Of a stretch of DNA of 64,000 nt, positions 33,450 to 46,139 are shown piece by piece (position 1 is the first letter of the stretch; every line of letters starts with the position of its first letter). Under the pieces are notes generated by a model that saw only the letters and a list, made by a program, of their open reading frames with translations, was not told where the DNA came from and did no database searches. Source of the stretch: Eimeria necatrix (Eukaryota; Apicomplexa; Conoidasida; Eucoccidiorida; Eimeriidae); contig NW_013654817.1 in the NCBI RefSeq assembly GCF_000499385.1, positions 33,762-97,761 on the forward strand, written 5' to 3'. The translations under genes were made by a program, and so were the position numbers.

Positions 33450-34331
33450 TTAATTAGTTAGATTTTTCGCTGTGGAACTCATTGTATATCCCTCCATATG
33501 GACGGCGGCCGGGGGCGAAGAGACCGGAAACGCAGAAACAACAGCAGCAGCAACAGTGGACCCTCTGTCTACTGCTGGTGTTGTCGATAGAGTATCCTTG
33601 GCCATGTTCTGTAGCTCGGAGGGGCCATGCATATACCAAAGACCAGATAAGACCCGAAGGTCTTGCTGCTGCCGCTGCGGTTGCTGTTGGTCCTGGCTAT
33701 GACCCTGCCGTTGTTCTTTCTGCAGAAGCTGCTGCTCCTCTTGACAAAGCCTAGATATCTTTGCTGCCACGCCACAGCCAACGGTAGAGAGACCCCAAGA
33801 CTGCAAGGGTTCAAGTACCTCTAAAGAGTCTGTGGGAGCCTTCAGAGACCCCACGAGTTTAGCAGCAACAGGCAGTGGCTGTGTGGGGACTCCAATAGTG
33901 GCCTCCTTAGGAGACCCGTTACAGTTGAGAGCTCGAGTAGCTACTGCAGCAGCAGATATGGCTAAGCCACCAATGGAGCTGTCCTCCTGCTGCTGCTGTT
34001 GCTGCTGCTGGGGGAGCAGCACGTCGTCACTCCCCTCCGCCGCAGGGAAAACGGAGGGGAATATATTGTTGCAGCTGAGGCTGGCAGCAACGGCAGCGGC
34101 AGCTGCAGCTTCGGTCACCTTTGCTGCTGTCGGTGGTGCTGTCAGGGCTGGTGCTGCGGTAGCAGCAACATGAGAAGGTGTGAGGGAGATCTGAGGCGTC
34201 GTTAGTGCCCTGAGACGCCACAGCACAGACCTTCTCACTCTTTTATCACTCTCTGAGACCTGCTCTACGGTGCTTGGTTTGAGCGCTTGCCCTCCGTTCT
34301 GCCGGTCGTTTTTGTCTGCTTTAAGCCGCAT
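33450..34331 (-). CDS. Hypothetical protein, Gln/Ala-containing reading frame
   Basis: A 293-codon minus-strand frame with an eight-Gln run and Ala patches among varied sequence (SVLWRLRALTTPQISLTPS, PKEATIGVPTQPLPVAAKLV, ISRLCQEEQQLLQKEQRQG). The sense-strand CAG orientation agrees with the strand. No domain is recognised. It may be a terminal exon of a gene whose earlier exons lie at 34586-36856. Start and reality are uncertain. Confidence 0.35.
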   Translation of the reverse strand: MRLKADKNDRQNGGQALKPSTVEQVSESDKRVRRSVLWRLRALTTPQISLTPSHVAATAAPALTAPPTAAKVTEAAAAAAVAASLSCNNIFPSVFPAAEGSDDVLLPQQQQQQQQEDSSIGGLAISAAAVATRALNCNGSPKEATIGVPTQPLPVAAKLVGSLKAPTDSLEVLEPLQSWGLSTVGCGVAAKISRLCQEEQQLLQKEQRQGHSQDQQQPQRQQQDLRVLSGLWYMHGPSELQNMAKDTLSTTPAVDRGSTVAAAVVSAFPVSSPPAAVHMEGYTMSSTAKNLTN

Positions 34332-34585
34332 TTATTTTTATTCTTTTGCGGTCGATCGTCCAGATGCTCGGTGTATGTGCAGCTGACTGTCACTTTGAAC
34401 TTTAAGCAAAGTGTGTATGCGCAGCTTCCGCTCAGCAACAAAGGGCTGACTGTCACTTTGAACTTTAAGCAGACAAAGAAGTACTCAGTCCCTAGTTTAT
34501 AATATGATCTATCCAGCTACTAGCTCCTACGAAGAGCTAAGAGTATCCGAAGGGTAGCGACTGCCTATACGGGAGAGCCCTGGAG

Positions 34586-36856
34586 CTGGTCCTTGGAGTG
34601 CCCCTGCAGGAAGTGCACACAGGTCCTTTGGGAGGCCGCTGAGGGGCCCCGAAGCCCCATTAGGCAGCAAAACCGCCTCTGGAGAAAGCTGGCTCTTGAC
34701 ATCTTTGAGGGCTTTATCTGCTTTGGCTCTCGTGTACATTAGGCGTTTCTGCGCCTCCGCGGGGAATTTTGGCCTAATGGAACAGCACAGGAGACGGAAA
34801 AAACAACTCAAAGTAAATGTATTCGGCTGACATAAATAATTTAGACTTGTCAAGTTATTGTGGCTTAATGGGAAGCTCTGCTTTTACTGTGAAGATTATC
34901 CAAACAAGGCGGCTGTGGGGCCTCCGAGGTCCCTCAAAAGTGACCATCTTTGTCTCCTGTGGTGCCAAGAGCCATCCAGTGCGCTATATACTATATTTAA
35001 TGTTCGAAACTGTACAAAAAATAAATGTGTAAAATGAGTATAAGTTTCAAGTGGAGCAAGAGAATTGACAACTGGATGGCACCAGCTGCGGCTCTCGCAG
35101 TGCTCACGGCGCCTCAGGCGTCCGCCCTGGAGCTTCTGGTGCCTGCTGGCTCATAGGGAGAACAGTAGAGATATGAAGACGTTAAAAAAATAAATGAAGA
35201 CAAAGATTATTGATAAGAATAGCTCGATTTGATAAATAGAACGGAAAATAACCGATGAATCCAGTTTGAGGCCCCAAGCATCGCCGGTGACCGCCGCAGC
35301 CCCTTCTTCGATAGCAGCAAATCCGAAGATTTTACATCGAACTTGCTCAGAAAGTCTGAAATATACTTAAAGTAAGGCTCAAAATGCCTTGCGCAATTGC
35401 CTCATAGCTTACAGCGAATTCAGGACTTAGAAAGAAGCCTCGGGCACGAAATAATGCACGGAAGCAATAGCATAGGCTGGTGCATTGCTCTTCATCCTTC
35501 GGGAACGCACAGCAACTAGAGAAGGAATTTAGCGTCACGCACTAGAATCTGAGCAATAGATCGTAAGTTCTCGTTAATACACATGCTCCAAATATGGCAG
35601 TGTCTATTTGTACCTAGCCATCAACTCTCTGCATTACTGTTTGCACAGATGCTCTGCTCGTGCCTTCCTCGTGTCCCAGGATAACACGGTGGTAAAAGCG
35701 CTGGCCAGCTCACTTATTTTGGTTGGTTGCCCGCTCTTTAGGCCGTTTGCATGTTTGTTGCTGTGCTCGCTCGCTGACAGATACAAAGGGGGCATGATCA
35801 TAAAGCTGCTCCTACCGGGCCTCTAGCATGAAACGTTGCTCCTGCCGCCGCTTCGTGTATGTGCTCAGCCGGCATGTATAATTTTGCATTTGCAATAGAA
35901 AGACGAACAAGTGACGCGTTGGGAGACGTCCATGAAATGCCAGCCCCAGAATGAAAAAGGTGGCCTTGCGCCTTCCATTGATACTTGCTGCACAGATCTG
36001 TTCAAACTGTCCCGCTGCTGCTGCGCCAGCAGCACTAGCACCAGAATGAGCCAGGCTGATGGCGATCAGCGATTGGGGCTTTGCAGCGACAGTACCAGGA
36101 CGTCACTCTCTCCCTCCGCTGCTTTGATCTCTTTAGGGGCCCTATGAGCCGCTAAATTCCTTAGTACTGAGCATCGGCCTGCGCAGCAGTCGTTACCGCT
36201 GCTGGAGCTATCCATAGACCTGCTGTCATAGTGCTCAGGGCTAACCTGAGAAAGAGAAACGCCAAGGGTTCTCCCTATCCCTGTCCAAAAATGTTAAGAT
36301 ATGCAAGATCTCAAGAACACCAGTATCCGCAGCGGCTTTGTAGAAGTGACAACCCACAGGATTGCTTGCTAGGAACCCTTTTAGCTAGCTTACAACTCTA
36401 GGGAGCCAGCTTGCAGTAGTTTGCAGCGGCACTAGGCTAACCGCTGGTGAAGCCTCCTGCAGTAGCCCTTGACGGAGGCAGAAAGCGCAGCAAGCTGACG
36501 ATGGGACAACATATCTGGTAAAGCTGCTGCCACTGCTGCTGTTGCGCCGCTTGCTGCTGCGGATAAGCTGGTGCACTGCTGAAGCAAACCTGAGGAAGCT
36601 CCCGCAAGTCTTCCTGGGAGCACGTAGATGCGAGTACTCAGGCTTTAACTTGGAAGAACTCCGGAGCCCTAGTTTGCTCCAAAAAGTGAAAATTAGACAC
36701 TACCGGCTGCCTACACCTAACTAGCTTGCAGGCTAGTTCGCTTGTTGGAGTATACTCAAGTTGAGCTGCATATGGCCTCAAAGCCTCGGCCTGAACCGCA
36801 GCGCCGGAACGAATAATGATAAGTTGGCGCTGCCCGTGGCTGGCCGTAGCAAGCAT
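34586..36856 (-). other. Candidate exons of an unrecognised minus-strand gene
   Basis: Several minus-strand segments have protein-like, non-repetitive sequence with plausible splice sites. From upstream to downstream: from 36856 (MLATASHGQRQLIIIRSGAA), ending near AACKL-type sequence before GTTAGG; about 36613-36590 (EDLRELPQ); about 36510-36432 (LSHRQLAALSASVKGYCRRL); about 36140-36070 (APKEIKAAEGESDVLVLSL); about 35440-35390 (SPEFAVSYEAIAQ); and 34774-34586 (FPAEAQKRLMYTRAKADKAL). Their order suits one gene, but phases could not all be reconciled and no family is recognised. Confidence 0.3.
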
Positions 36857-37351
36857 TCTTACCTCTAGAGACCTTTTGAATCTAGATGATATGTCATAAA
36901 CTTTATATTCTTGAGATGCCTTTTCAAATAAAAGCTGTCTAGGCAGTAACCTAATGCATATATAGACGCTAACAGTGCCTCACGTGCGGCCAAAGAAGCA
37001 CACACCATGCCCTAAATCTGAGTTATAAGAACGCGCCTGTAAAAATGAAACGAGAGACCGATTCGTGGATAGTGGTGGCAGCACACCGCCAATAACAATA
37101 TGGAAATGGCCAGCAGCAGCAGCGAAAGCAGCACCGAAGCAGCTGCAGCAGAAGCCCCAGCAAGTGGGAGTAGTTCGTGCTATTTCGGCTTGTCTCCCTG
37201 TGGAGCTGCTGTTGCTGCTGCTGTTGCGGGAGGCTTCGGCGCCAGAACTTCTTCCCACGGTTCGAGACTAGCTGCGATAAAAGCACAGCACAAAGCAAAA
37301 CAAACAGGAGCACCAGCGGACTTGTCTGCAGTAGCTGAACCGCAGCACTGG

Positions 37352-38335
37352 TCAGCAGCGGCAAGCGTTCTCAGGGCTCTTCCGGGGCTCTTCTTGGATG
37401 CAAAATTGCCCCCTCAGCCCTTGACGCAAAGCTGTAAAAAAAGAGCTGTACACCGGGGCGATTGAATTATAGCCATATTCCTGAATGCTTACCGCTAAAG
37501 CGCCACTTGTCTATGATTTCGCGCCTCTGCGCTGAGCTGTAGCCCTCCAGCAGCTGCCTGCACACACGCAGCAGCAGAGTCTGTGCTGCCCGTTTGTTTC
37601 TTCAAGTCCTCTTGTCCGCTCCCAAGTCTTTTGAGGCCGACCCAAACCCTAAAATCCGAATTTTGAATTTCGGAGTCTCGGCCTAGCCGCGCTAGGCCAA
37701 ACCACTGCACGAGGGCCTGAGCATTACAGCACAAATAGACCCCACGCCCTGATGCAAATTCACTCACTTGTGCGTCTGTCCATTCACTAGAGTCACCTCG
37801 ACGGAAGCAGCCGCGTCATAGTCTAGTAACTCCCAGCTAACTTTCAGCTGCGGATACTTCTGCTGCACTTTGGTGCTGCAGAGGCGCAAGATGAGGTCCC
37901 TGCAAGCCAAACAAATACCTATCGGGCAAAGTCGATAAAAACTGCCCACAAAAGCCATCATTTAGACACATACGTTCAGCAGCAGCTATAGGAGACGCAG
38001 CGGCAGCAGCTGCTGGAACGGAGCAGCCGCATCAGCAGCAACCCAGCGAGTAAAAGCAGCAGCAGCAATCGCCGTAGGAGCAACAAGAAAGACTTCAATA
38101 CTAGCGCAGCCACGGCCAGAATTCGCAGTAGCTACAGCAGCAGCAGCAGCTCCAGCAGCTTGTCGGTGCTCAGCAAGAACAAGAGCAGCAGCAATAGCCG
38201 CTACCACAAGACAGCAACGGCAAAATCCGCGTACTTTGCGTTTTGGTTTGTGTGTGGTCTCCTGTTCGAGTATTTCACGTGCACCCTCGTGAGGTACTTC
38301 AGCCAATCCCAGTTTCCAAATAAGGTGCCCTTCAT
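37352..38335 (-). CDS. Mitochondrial ribosomal protein mL43 (L51/S25/CI-B8 fold)
   Basis: Component of the mitochondrial large ribosomal subunit. Four exons join in phase: 38335-38235, 37899-37768, 37557-37493 and 37431-37352; 125 residues ending TGA. The N-terminal WLKYLTRVHVKYSNRRPHT corresponds to the first strand and the S-x-G-x-R-like turn of MRPL43. Then come the helix DLILRLCSTKVQQKYPQLKV and the strand ASVEVTLVNGQTHK, where NP/YP-x-(V) and the final NG are the thioredoxin-like L51/S25 landmarks. The tail QLLEGYSSAQRREIIDKW fits the C-terminal helix. Length is close to other mL43 proteins (about 140-160 in yeast and plants). The identification rests on fold-level motifs and splice phase. 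A CAG tract in intron 1 reads CTG on the sense strand. Confidence 0.75.
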
Positions 38336-41300
38336 CCTATAAAACTTTTTACTTGGGCCCTAAACCGTAGACCCTACGCTAGGAACCGCAGCAATAGTGC
38401 TCCGGGCTCCTACCTGTGATGGCTTCCGTAGTTCACAAGCAGTAGCCACAGCAGCATCGGCCGCCGCTGGTGCTCCTGTTGTTGAAACTGGAACCACTGT
38501 TGCTGCTTCTGCTGCGGCTACTACTGCTGGACACCAGCTGTTAATTGTCCTGCTGTTGCTCCCACTGCAGAGTTTGTTGTTGGGGACGTTTCTCCTGCTT
38601 CAGCTGATTTTGTTGCTAATGTTTTCATTGCCATTGCAGGTGAGGCGGCTACTGCTGTTGGTGCTGCTGCTGCCGCTCCAAACGTGAGCAACTCCAGGGT
38701 CCCAACTCGTTGGACGGTGCTTTGCTGTGCAGCCATACACCTTAGCCCCAAGTCACAAATGCTAGGCCTAAAACTAGAAAAATAGATTGAAACCACGAAA
38801 ATACACTTATTGTTGCTCTAGAAATCGACAAAAGGGGTTCGAATAGGCGCGATGGCCCTGGGGCTGAACTAGAGGGCCCCCAAGCTCTAACGTCTATAGG
38901 AGACCTCTTTGAGTAGTTGAAATACTCTAAAAATGTGCATATAACGTGAGTATCTCAGTTTTTATGAGCTAATGCTTGACGCTCACGGTTCTGGTGCTAG
39001 GGTCTACGGAAGAGCCATCGCTAATGAAATCGATAGTCCACCAAAGTAGGCAGCACGCTCCTGCTCCTTCAAAATGCCCAAAACGCAAACCAGTCACTCA
39101 GCGCAGTTGATCTGAAGTGTAGATGTAGAGGCTAAACGTTCCCCCAACAGGTTCAGAGCCCCCCGCTGGCCGTCCTGAACTTACCCACATTAGGCAATAA
39201 GCGCACAAGAGCGCAGTAAGCGCGCAAGAGCCCTGCAGCTTACGCTTGCGTGCATCGGAATTCAGGCGCTGTTGCCTGACACGGGTCAAGTCGCCTGCAA
39301 GCGCCGTCAGTGGAGGTGCAGGGCCCCCAGGCTGCTAGCACCAGGGTCACTGCAGGGTCGCTTGAAGGCCTTACATATTGTTATTCCTAATGTGTGTTAT
39401 TTCACTGTTCTTATTATGCATAGGATCAATACCACTCTCTAGAATCTTCTGCTTTCTAGACAGAACCCTCGAAGTAGTGTCATAGTCCGCTTCCTTTCAT
39501 CAACAAGCCCCTTTCGTGGATGGTTTCCAGCAGGGCTGTCCTCAATACTTACAACGCCTAGGGCATCAACTGGAGGTGCAAAGCCTGCGGCAGCATCCAT
39601 AGCGTAAATGTAGTGCACAACAGCAACACTAAGAGTAGCTGCAGCAAAAGCGTGGTTCGCTGCTGCAGCAGCACTGCTGCAGCGGCACAGCAAACAGCAG
39701 CAGCAGATGTAGCAGAGCGTCCAATGGAGCCTTTGTTCCCTATTTTCACCTACGTTAAGGCGTAACTTTTATTTCCTGGGTTAGGGTTGAGTCTTCTCCC
39801 TATGCATTTCACGGGTCGCCAGCATACTCCTCTCTAGAACACGTCAACTAGTTGGAAAGGCCCGGCCTCCCTCTTCGGCGCTCTGCAGGCAGTCCCAGGC
39901 AATACTGGACTGCAACAGCAGCCCTAGCAGCACCACCCTAGCCGCAGCAGCAGCAAAAGTTTCCGCGAAGAGATCCATTTGTTTTCAACGTTCTGCTAGC
40001 CTCACTTTTCCTGCCCTCAGGAACAGGATTACTGAAGCTTGGCTCAACAGCTACCTGCCTAGTTAGCTCAGCTAGCTAGAGGCAACCTACTTTGCTAGCT
40101 GAGTCGAAAGTTTATTAGCTACCCACCGAGCTCTCAACCAGGTACCTAGGTAGCTCATTGCTTGGGTCATTCGCATACGAAACAATCTGCGTACTTCCTC
40201 AATAACTAAAAGTGCTGTGGCTCCCTAGGAGTCACTTCCTGATGCAGCGGTTTTTAGAGCTGTGCTGGAGAAAAAGGTATTGCCGCGCATGCTGCAGCAA
40301 GACCTGCAATTGCTTCTTCTGCAGCACGTGCAGTTGCTTCTGCAAAGGCTGGTGTGACTGCGGGGAGCGCTGCCAACTGATGTGAAGCGACTCTGCAGAA
40401 CTCTGCACTACTGAAGCCTGCCGCAGCAACACAGTGACTGAACTAGCAGCAGGATCAGCAGCAACAACGCAACCACCACCACCTACGCCACCTCGAGACG
40501 AAGCGCAGCAGCAGACGCTCAGCGAGTGGAACTAGCGACAAAGTCAGCGTATGCAACATCAGCAGAGCAATGACACAGCCGCATCTGGTCTAGCAACATT
40601 AGCGAAACCGAAAATATGGGAAAGAGCACCATACAGAGCAGCAGCAGACGCTCCTGCAACAGCAGCGAGAACAAAACCGCACAATTGAACATAGTAGTGC
40701 TGTAGAGACTCTGCGCTTCTCCGGCAGCACGCCAAGTGAAGCGGCAACAGGTGCAACGCAGCATCCCGATGCTGGGCTCTCAGCGACTGGGACAACAGCA
40801 TCCGCTCCGGCAGCAACAACTCGAGGCAGCAGCAACAGCACGAATGATACTGCTCTGCGCGTGCAGAAGCGGCAGAAGTAGCAGCGCCAATACAAGCAGC
40901 TGCCGCAGCGCCGGCCCTCACTCGCTCCTAACGCCCAAAATGAAGGCACCAACAGAGGAAGCACCAGCAGAATTACTGCGACTTACTGCAACAGCAGCAA
41001 AAAACCAAACATCTGCAACTTCACGACCCACAAGAACAGCAGCATCGACTGCTCAAACAGTACAACCAGAAAAAAGCAGCAGCAGCGAAAGCATAGACAA
41101 AGGCAGCAACAGTAACAGAAGCGCTGACGCAAATAGCAGCAGAAGTGCTAGCAATGCCAGCAGGTGGAATACCAGCATCGACAGCAACTGTAACACAAAA
41201 CACCAGCACAAGTATTCACAGCAACGCCAACATAACAAGTAACCGCAACATCCAAAGCCACCCTCCTTGACTAGCATATCAACTAGACTCAAAGCAGCAG

Positions 41301-42113
41301 ATGCAGCAGTAGGTGCTGTCGTCGCATGTTCTAGAATACAGGGCAGACAGTTCCAGAGGCAGCACGCAGTGAGGGCAGCAGCAGCAGCAACCGCATGGCC
41401 GCGGACCACTGGCCCGTGTGCGTCACCAGCTTGCTGGTCAGGGTGTTTGCGAATTAAATTCCATTGGACAAAACTAAGAACTAAGGAAAATGTTGAATCA
41501 AATCGGCATGCCGTTGCTTCTGCTGCTGCCAGTGGGTCAGAAGCAGAAGGAACTGCAGCTGGCTGCTGCTGCTACTCCTGCTGCTGCGACTTTCGATGGA
41601 GTTGCTGCTGCTGCATGCTGACGTGTACATTGGCCCTACACACACACTGGTGTGTCTCGGTTAACTTTTCGGTTTTTCGCTGTTTGCCTTAGTGCACATT
41701 CTGCTTCCTGTACACCGCAAGGCCTCCTCACCCTAACTCTTCCGTCTAGCCGGTGCTGCTGGTGTGGCTGCTGTGGCTGCTGCGGCTTCTGCGGCTACTG
41801 CAGCTGCTGCGCCTGCAGATGGCTTGAAGTAGCCACACAGCATTGTCACAGCAGCACCTACAGGTGGCTTGCTGCTGTCTTACGAGCAGCATTCGCGGGA
41901 TAAAGCTCCTAAGGACCAGCGACTTAGGCTCGGGGTCAAAGACTTGAGGCTAACGGCCTCCCATACCGATGCACCCAGGCGTTCAGGGCAAAGAAATAGA
42001 GGCTTCTGGCTTCATATTTAGCACATATCACTCAAAGCTCTTCTCGTGTTGGCTCACGTACCCTTAACCAGAAGCCCTACCCCTTCCCGCACCTGACACC
42101 TTAAGGGCATAGA
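38336..42113. other. Repeat-rich region without a supported gene
   Basis: About 3.8 kb dominated by mixed GCA/GCT/CTG triplets (38440-38690, 39590-39710, 40240-40470, 40740-41240, 41510-41850) with short unique spacers. All strands carry open frames that follow the repeats. CTAGCTAG-type patches lie at about 40060-40150 and a CCCTAAACC-like telomeric remnant at about 38359. The segment from 42000 is the 5' flank of the NAP-like gene. Confidence 0.45.
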
Positions 42114-45100
42114 ATGGGGAGGAAGAAAGGCGGCCGCGACTCCTCCTTGAAGGAGGGGTCTGATGTTCCAGAAGCGGATCAGGAATCCCCGGCGGCGGCC
42201 GTGGAGAAGCAGCAACAGCAGCAAGAAGAGCAGCAGCAACAACAACAGCAGCAGGAGCCGCCAGCTTCTGATTCACAGCAGCAAGCATCTCAGCAGCAAG
42301 ACGCAGGACAGAAGGAACAGAAACAGCAATTGCAGTCCCAGGAAGGGGAAACAACGCAGCAGCAAGGGCAGCATGACCAGCAGCAGCAGCAGCAGCAGCA
42401 ACCGGAGCAACAGAAGGAGCAGAAGACGGAGCAGCGTCCGGTGCACGAGCATCCGGAGCAGCAGAAGGAACGGCAGCCTGAGCAGCAGCAAGAGGGGCAG
42501 CAGCAGAAGGACCCGCAGCAGGAGCAGCAACAGCAGCAAAACGCAACAGCCATAGATTTGAAGCGCGCACACTCTGTAGACCTGGATATATTCGCAGAAG
42601 AAAAAGAGAGACCCCCAACTCCTCCCTCACCCACAAGTGGGAAAAGGCAGAGCGACAAAACAGCAGCCGACATTTTGCAGGAGCTGCAGGAGGCAGAGAG
42701 ACAAAGACAAATGCAAGCGGAGAAGCAGAAGGAGCTGGAGCGGCAGAAAGAAATAGAGAGGCAAAAGGAAATCGAAAGGCAGAAAGAAATGGAAAGGCAA
42801 AAGGAAGTAGAAAGACAAAAGGAAATCGAAAAACAGAAGGAAATAGAGAGGCAGAAGGAAGTGGAAGAAAAGAAAAAAGAAATGGAGAGGCAAAAGGAAA
42901 TAGAAAGACAGAAGGAAATAGAGAGGCAGAAGGAAATAGAGAAGCAGAAGGAAATGGAGAAGCAGAAGGAAACGGAAAGGCAGGCGGAAATAGAGAGACA
43001 GAGAGAACTAGAGAGACAAAGGGAAATCGAGAAGCAAGAAGAACTAATGAAGCAAAAGGAATTGGAGAGACAAAAGGAAGAAGAGGACAGACTGAGGAAA
43101 GAAAGGGAAGCAGCAGCAGCAAAAGCAGCCGAAGCTGAAGCAACTGCACCAGCAGAGCCTGAACCGGCGGGCGCAGCAACAGAAGGAGCCGCAGCAGCGG
43201 GAGCAGAATCTGAACGAGAACCAGCAGGAGAAGCAGCAGCAGCAGAGGCTGAACCCGCCGCAGCAGAATCGCCCACCATCGTGGTGCAGCATGCAGATGA
43301 CACCCGCCGCGCCTTCGCTGAGGCGCTGCGGGTGCTAAGAGGCGAAGCCCCTTCTATTTCTTCCCAGTCAAGTTCTGAGGGAGATTCGGAAACAGAAACG
43401 GAAACGGAGTCCGAGCCTCCTTTGCTGCAGCAGCTGAACCATTCGCAGAGGCTGCTGGTGGGGCAGCTGCAGCAGCTCGATGAAGAGGCGCAAACCCTAG
43501 AAAGGGAATTCGAACAAGAAGTAGAGCTCCTAAGGTAGCGAATCTCATGCCCCGAACCTTAGGCCTGGTGCTTTTTGTGGGTTTATTCCAATTATGTGTC
43601 TTGTCTCTGCTTAGTGAAGTCTGGACGTTTAGCACAACTATTGTTACCACTACTATTACTATTATTGCTACTCTCTATTTTTCGGTTAGAAGCATCTGCT
43701 GCTGTGATTATTACTATTTTCACCCCGTTTCATGGTTACCTTTGTTATTATTACCGTTGCGTCTTTCGCCAGGTTTCAGCACGAGAAACGCCTCCTGCCC
43801 TTGTATCAGAAACGTGCTCAGCTGCTGTCATGTCCCAGCAAGCTGGAAGCAGCAGCAGCTGCTGCAACAGCCGCTGCCGCAGCAGCAGGGGCCCCCAGCA
43901 GCACGCTCGCCTCAGCGGCCCCGTCACAGCCAGCACGAGCACCGTCAACGTCTGCAGCAGCTCCAGAAACTGCAGCAACCGCAGAAGCTGAAACAGCAGT
44001 GACGCCATCAGCAGGCTACTCCGTGGCGACCCCTGGCCTGCCTGGGTTTTGGCTGAGTGTGTTAGAGCGTGAGGCGCACACAGCGAGATCTCTAAGCTCT
44101 GGGGATCGCGCTTGCCTGCTGTATCTTGAAGACGTAAGAGCCGACAAGAGGCTGCGGAAGGAAGATGGCTTCAGCGTTTCTTTCGTCTTTGCTTCCAATC
44201 CTTTCTTTTCGAATCGAGTCCTCAGTAAAGAAATCTGCATGCAGAAACAAGGAGACGATGCGGTTGTTGCCAAAACTATTGGCACCGAGATACACTGGAA
44301 TGAAGGAATGGTGGGCCGCCTGCAGCACACTACGAGTCCCAACCCCTGCACTGAAAATGTGAACCCTAATTTCGGGGGCTGAGGCCTCAGATATGGAGAC
44401 AGGCAGAAGATGAAAGGCTTTTAAGCGGGATCAGAGCGCTTATAGTTCACTCACCAAACCTAGGTAGCTGGGTTGTTGGTTAGCTAGGTTGCTGACTCGC
44501 AAGCCAGCTAAGGAGCTTGGTGCTACGCTGTATGCGTGTGCACGTGCCAGCTGGGACGCAGTTGGATCTCTCATGAATGTAATAATGAGGGTGGTAGGCG
44601 CAGTAGTGGAATGGCAATGCAGCGCCAACAGAAAAGCCTGCATTTGCCGTGTTTGAATATGAAGTGCAAGTGGTACTAATCTGGAGAGTTTTTGTCCTTC
44701 TGTGTTATCTGCATTCCAATATGTTGGACATTTGCCGTGAAGCAAAACAGAGTGTACACTGCAGCGCCACGTAGCACTGATCGCATCTCACTGCTTTATT
44801 CGTGGTACAAATGGTTTCAATCACTCCCCGTTGCATGTATCGCGTTGTGCTCTACCCTACCACATAGGCATATGGTATTACACTACTAAATGCATCATAC
44901 TGCACAGGTAACATGGAGAATTGCAGTCTACTGACAAACCATGCTTAGCTTACCTGGAACCGAAAAGCAAGCAAATTTAGTGCCATTATTATCTCGGCAT
45001 TCTAGATTTTCCCTCATTTTTTGCCCACTGTTAGTTTAACAGGGTTGTCACTTTCAATCACACCACATTACCTTGGGAAACTTTACCAATGCTTCGGCAA

Positions 45101-46139
45101 CGTTAATTGCAACCTGTCCTTAAAACTAGTTAGCAGTAAACTGCACGGACCAGTTGTGAAGAAGTCGCTGCATTTGCCACGCTATAGTAGACGTTTCAGC
45201 CCTACATTTTTAGTTGCAAACAATTATTTCATACGTGATTAACAGGATGCTTCTGCGTTAACTGCACTGTGCTGACTTCAGGATCTCACGAAGTCTGTGA
45301 GGATAAGCAAGCAGAGGAACCTCCGGACTCGGGAAGTTCGAATCGTCAAAAATATAACAAGCGAGAATTCATTTTTTAATTTCTTCGAGAACACACAAGT
45401 GCCATCCAATAGAGCAATTAGGGCTATGGGAGATGATGTGAGCTGTGCATTCGTACACACACGCGTATGCATATATAAATATATTATATATATATTATGT
45501 ATGTGTCTATGTATGTATATATGTATGCACTTGCGCACCTACTTATCTCCACGTCTATACGCGTGCATATGCATGCGTATGGATACATATCGACGCTCAG
45601 CTGTGCAGTCACCTAGCAATCCATGGGCCGAGACAACGCAGTTCAATGCCCTTTCAACTGCAACTACACTCTTGGGTAGTCGGAAGACGAGTTTAGGTGA
45701 TTAAAAGGGCCAAAGGGCTCATTTGCTTGCCTACTGGTTTTGTTCTCAGGAAGCCCGTCTGCTGTTCAAGCGGCTGAGCACCGAATACGAAATGGCAGTG
45801 GTCATAAGAGACATAATTGTTCCGAAGGCCATAGGCGTCTACCTTGGTGGGTGTTTTCCACATTAATTTGGTGGTATTTTTATTTTCTGTTTAGCCATTT
45901 GTTTTTCAACCCGTCCTTTCACGAAGAGGCGAACGCATGCATTTATCCCCCGGCTAATTCCTTAGTTCGTTTTTATCTGTTTGTGCGGAAGCAAACTTGC
46001 CAGTTTGTCCGTACACTTAGATGCGTTTAAATCACGTTTATTTGTGTAGTCCTGTTTACACCGTTTATGTTACCTTTTTTTGCGGCTCTCAGGCGTCGCA
46101 GGAGCAGAATCCGATAGCGAGGAAAGCAGTGACGACTGA
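42114..46139 (+). CDS. NAP/SET-family histone chaperone with long Gln-rich/charged N-terminus
   Basis: Nucleosome assembly proteins carry H2A-H2B or H3-H4 and assemble chromatin. Exons 42114-43534, 43773-44310, 45282-45437, 45750-45846 and 46093-46139 join in phase to 752 residues. Residues 1-150 are Gln-rich; about 200-325 are tandem six-residue RQKEIE-type repeats. The NAP domain starts near 460: LEREFEQEVELLRFQHEKRL (dimerisation helix), LYQKRAQLL, GLPGFWLSVLE, the ACLLYLEDV strand, GFSVSFVFASNPFFSN with VLSKEICM, TEIHWNEGMDLTKSVRISKQ, SENSFFNFFENTQVPS and VVIRDIIVPKAIGVYLG. It ends in a short acidic tail, DSEESSDD. These are the expected landmarks in the expected order. An Ala/Thr-rich loop is inserted after the dimerisation helix. 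The N-terminal 460 residues are not part of ordinary NAP proteins. Confidence 0.92.
45468..45530. repeat. AT/TATG microsatellite
   Basis: ATATATAAATATATT followed by TATGTATG-type units in intron 3 of the NAP-like gene. Confidence 0.8.

Noticed and set aside
38825..38845. T-loop-like GGGGTTCGAAT suggesting a tRNA
   Set aside because: No matching acceptor, D or anticodon arms upstream.
42064..43303. Long minus-strand frames opposite the NAP-like gene
   Set aside because: Antisense shadows of the Gln and RQKEIE repeats (giving Leu/Ser/Phe strings); the plus strand has the complete spliced NAP domain.
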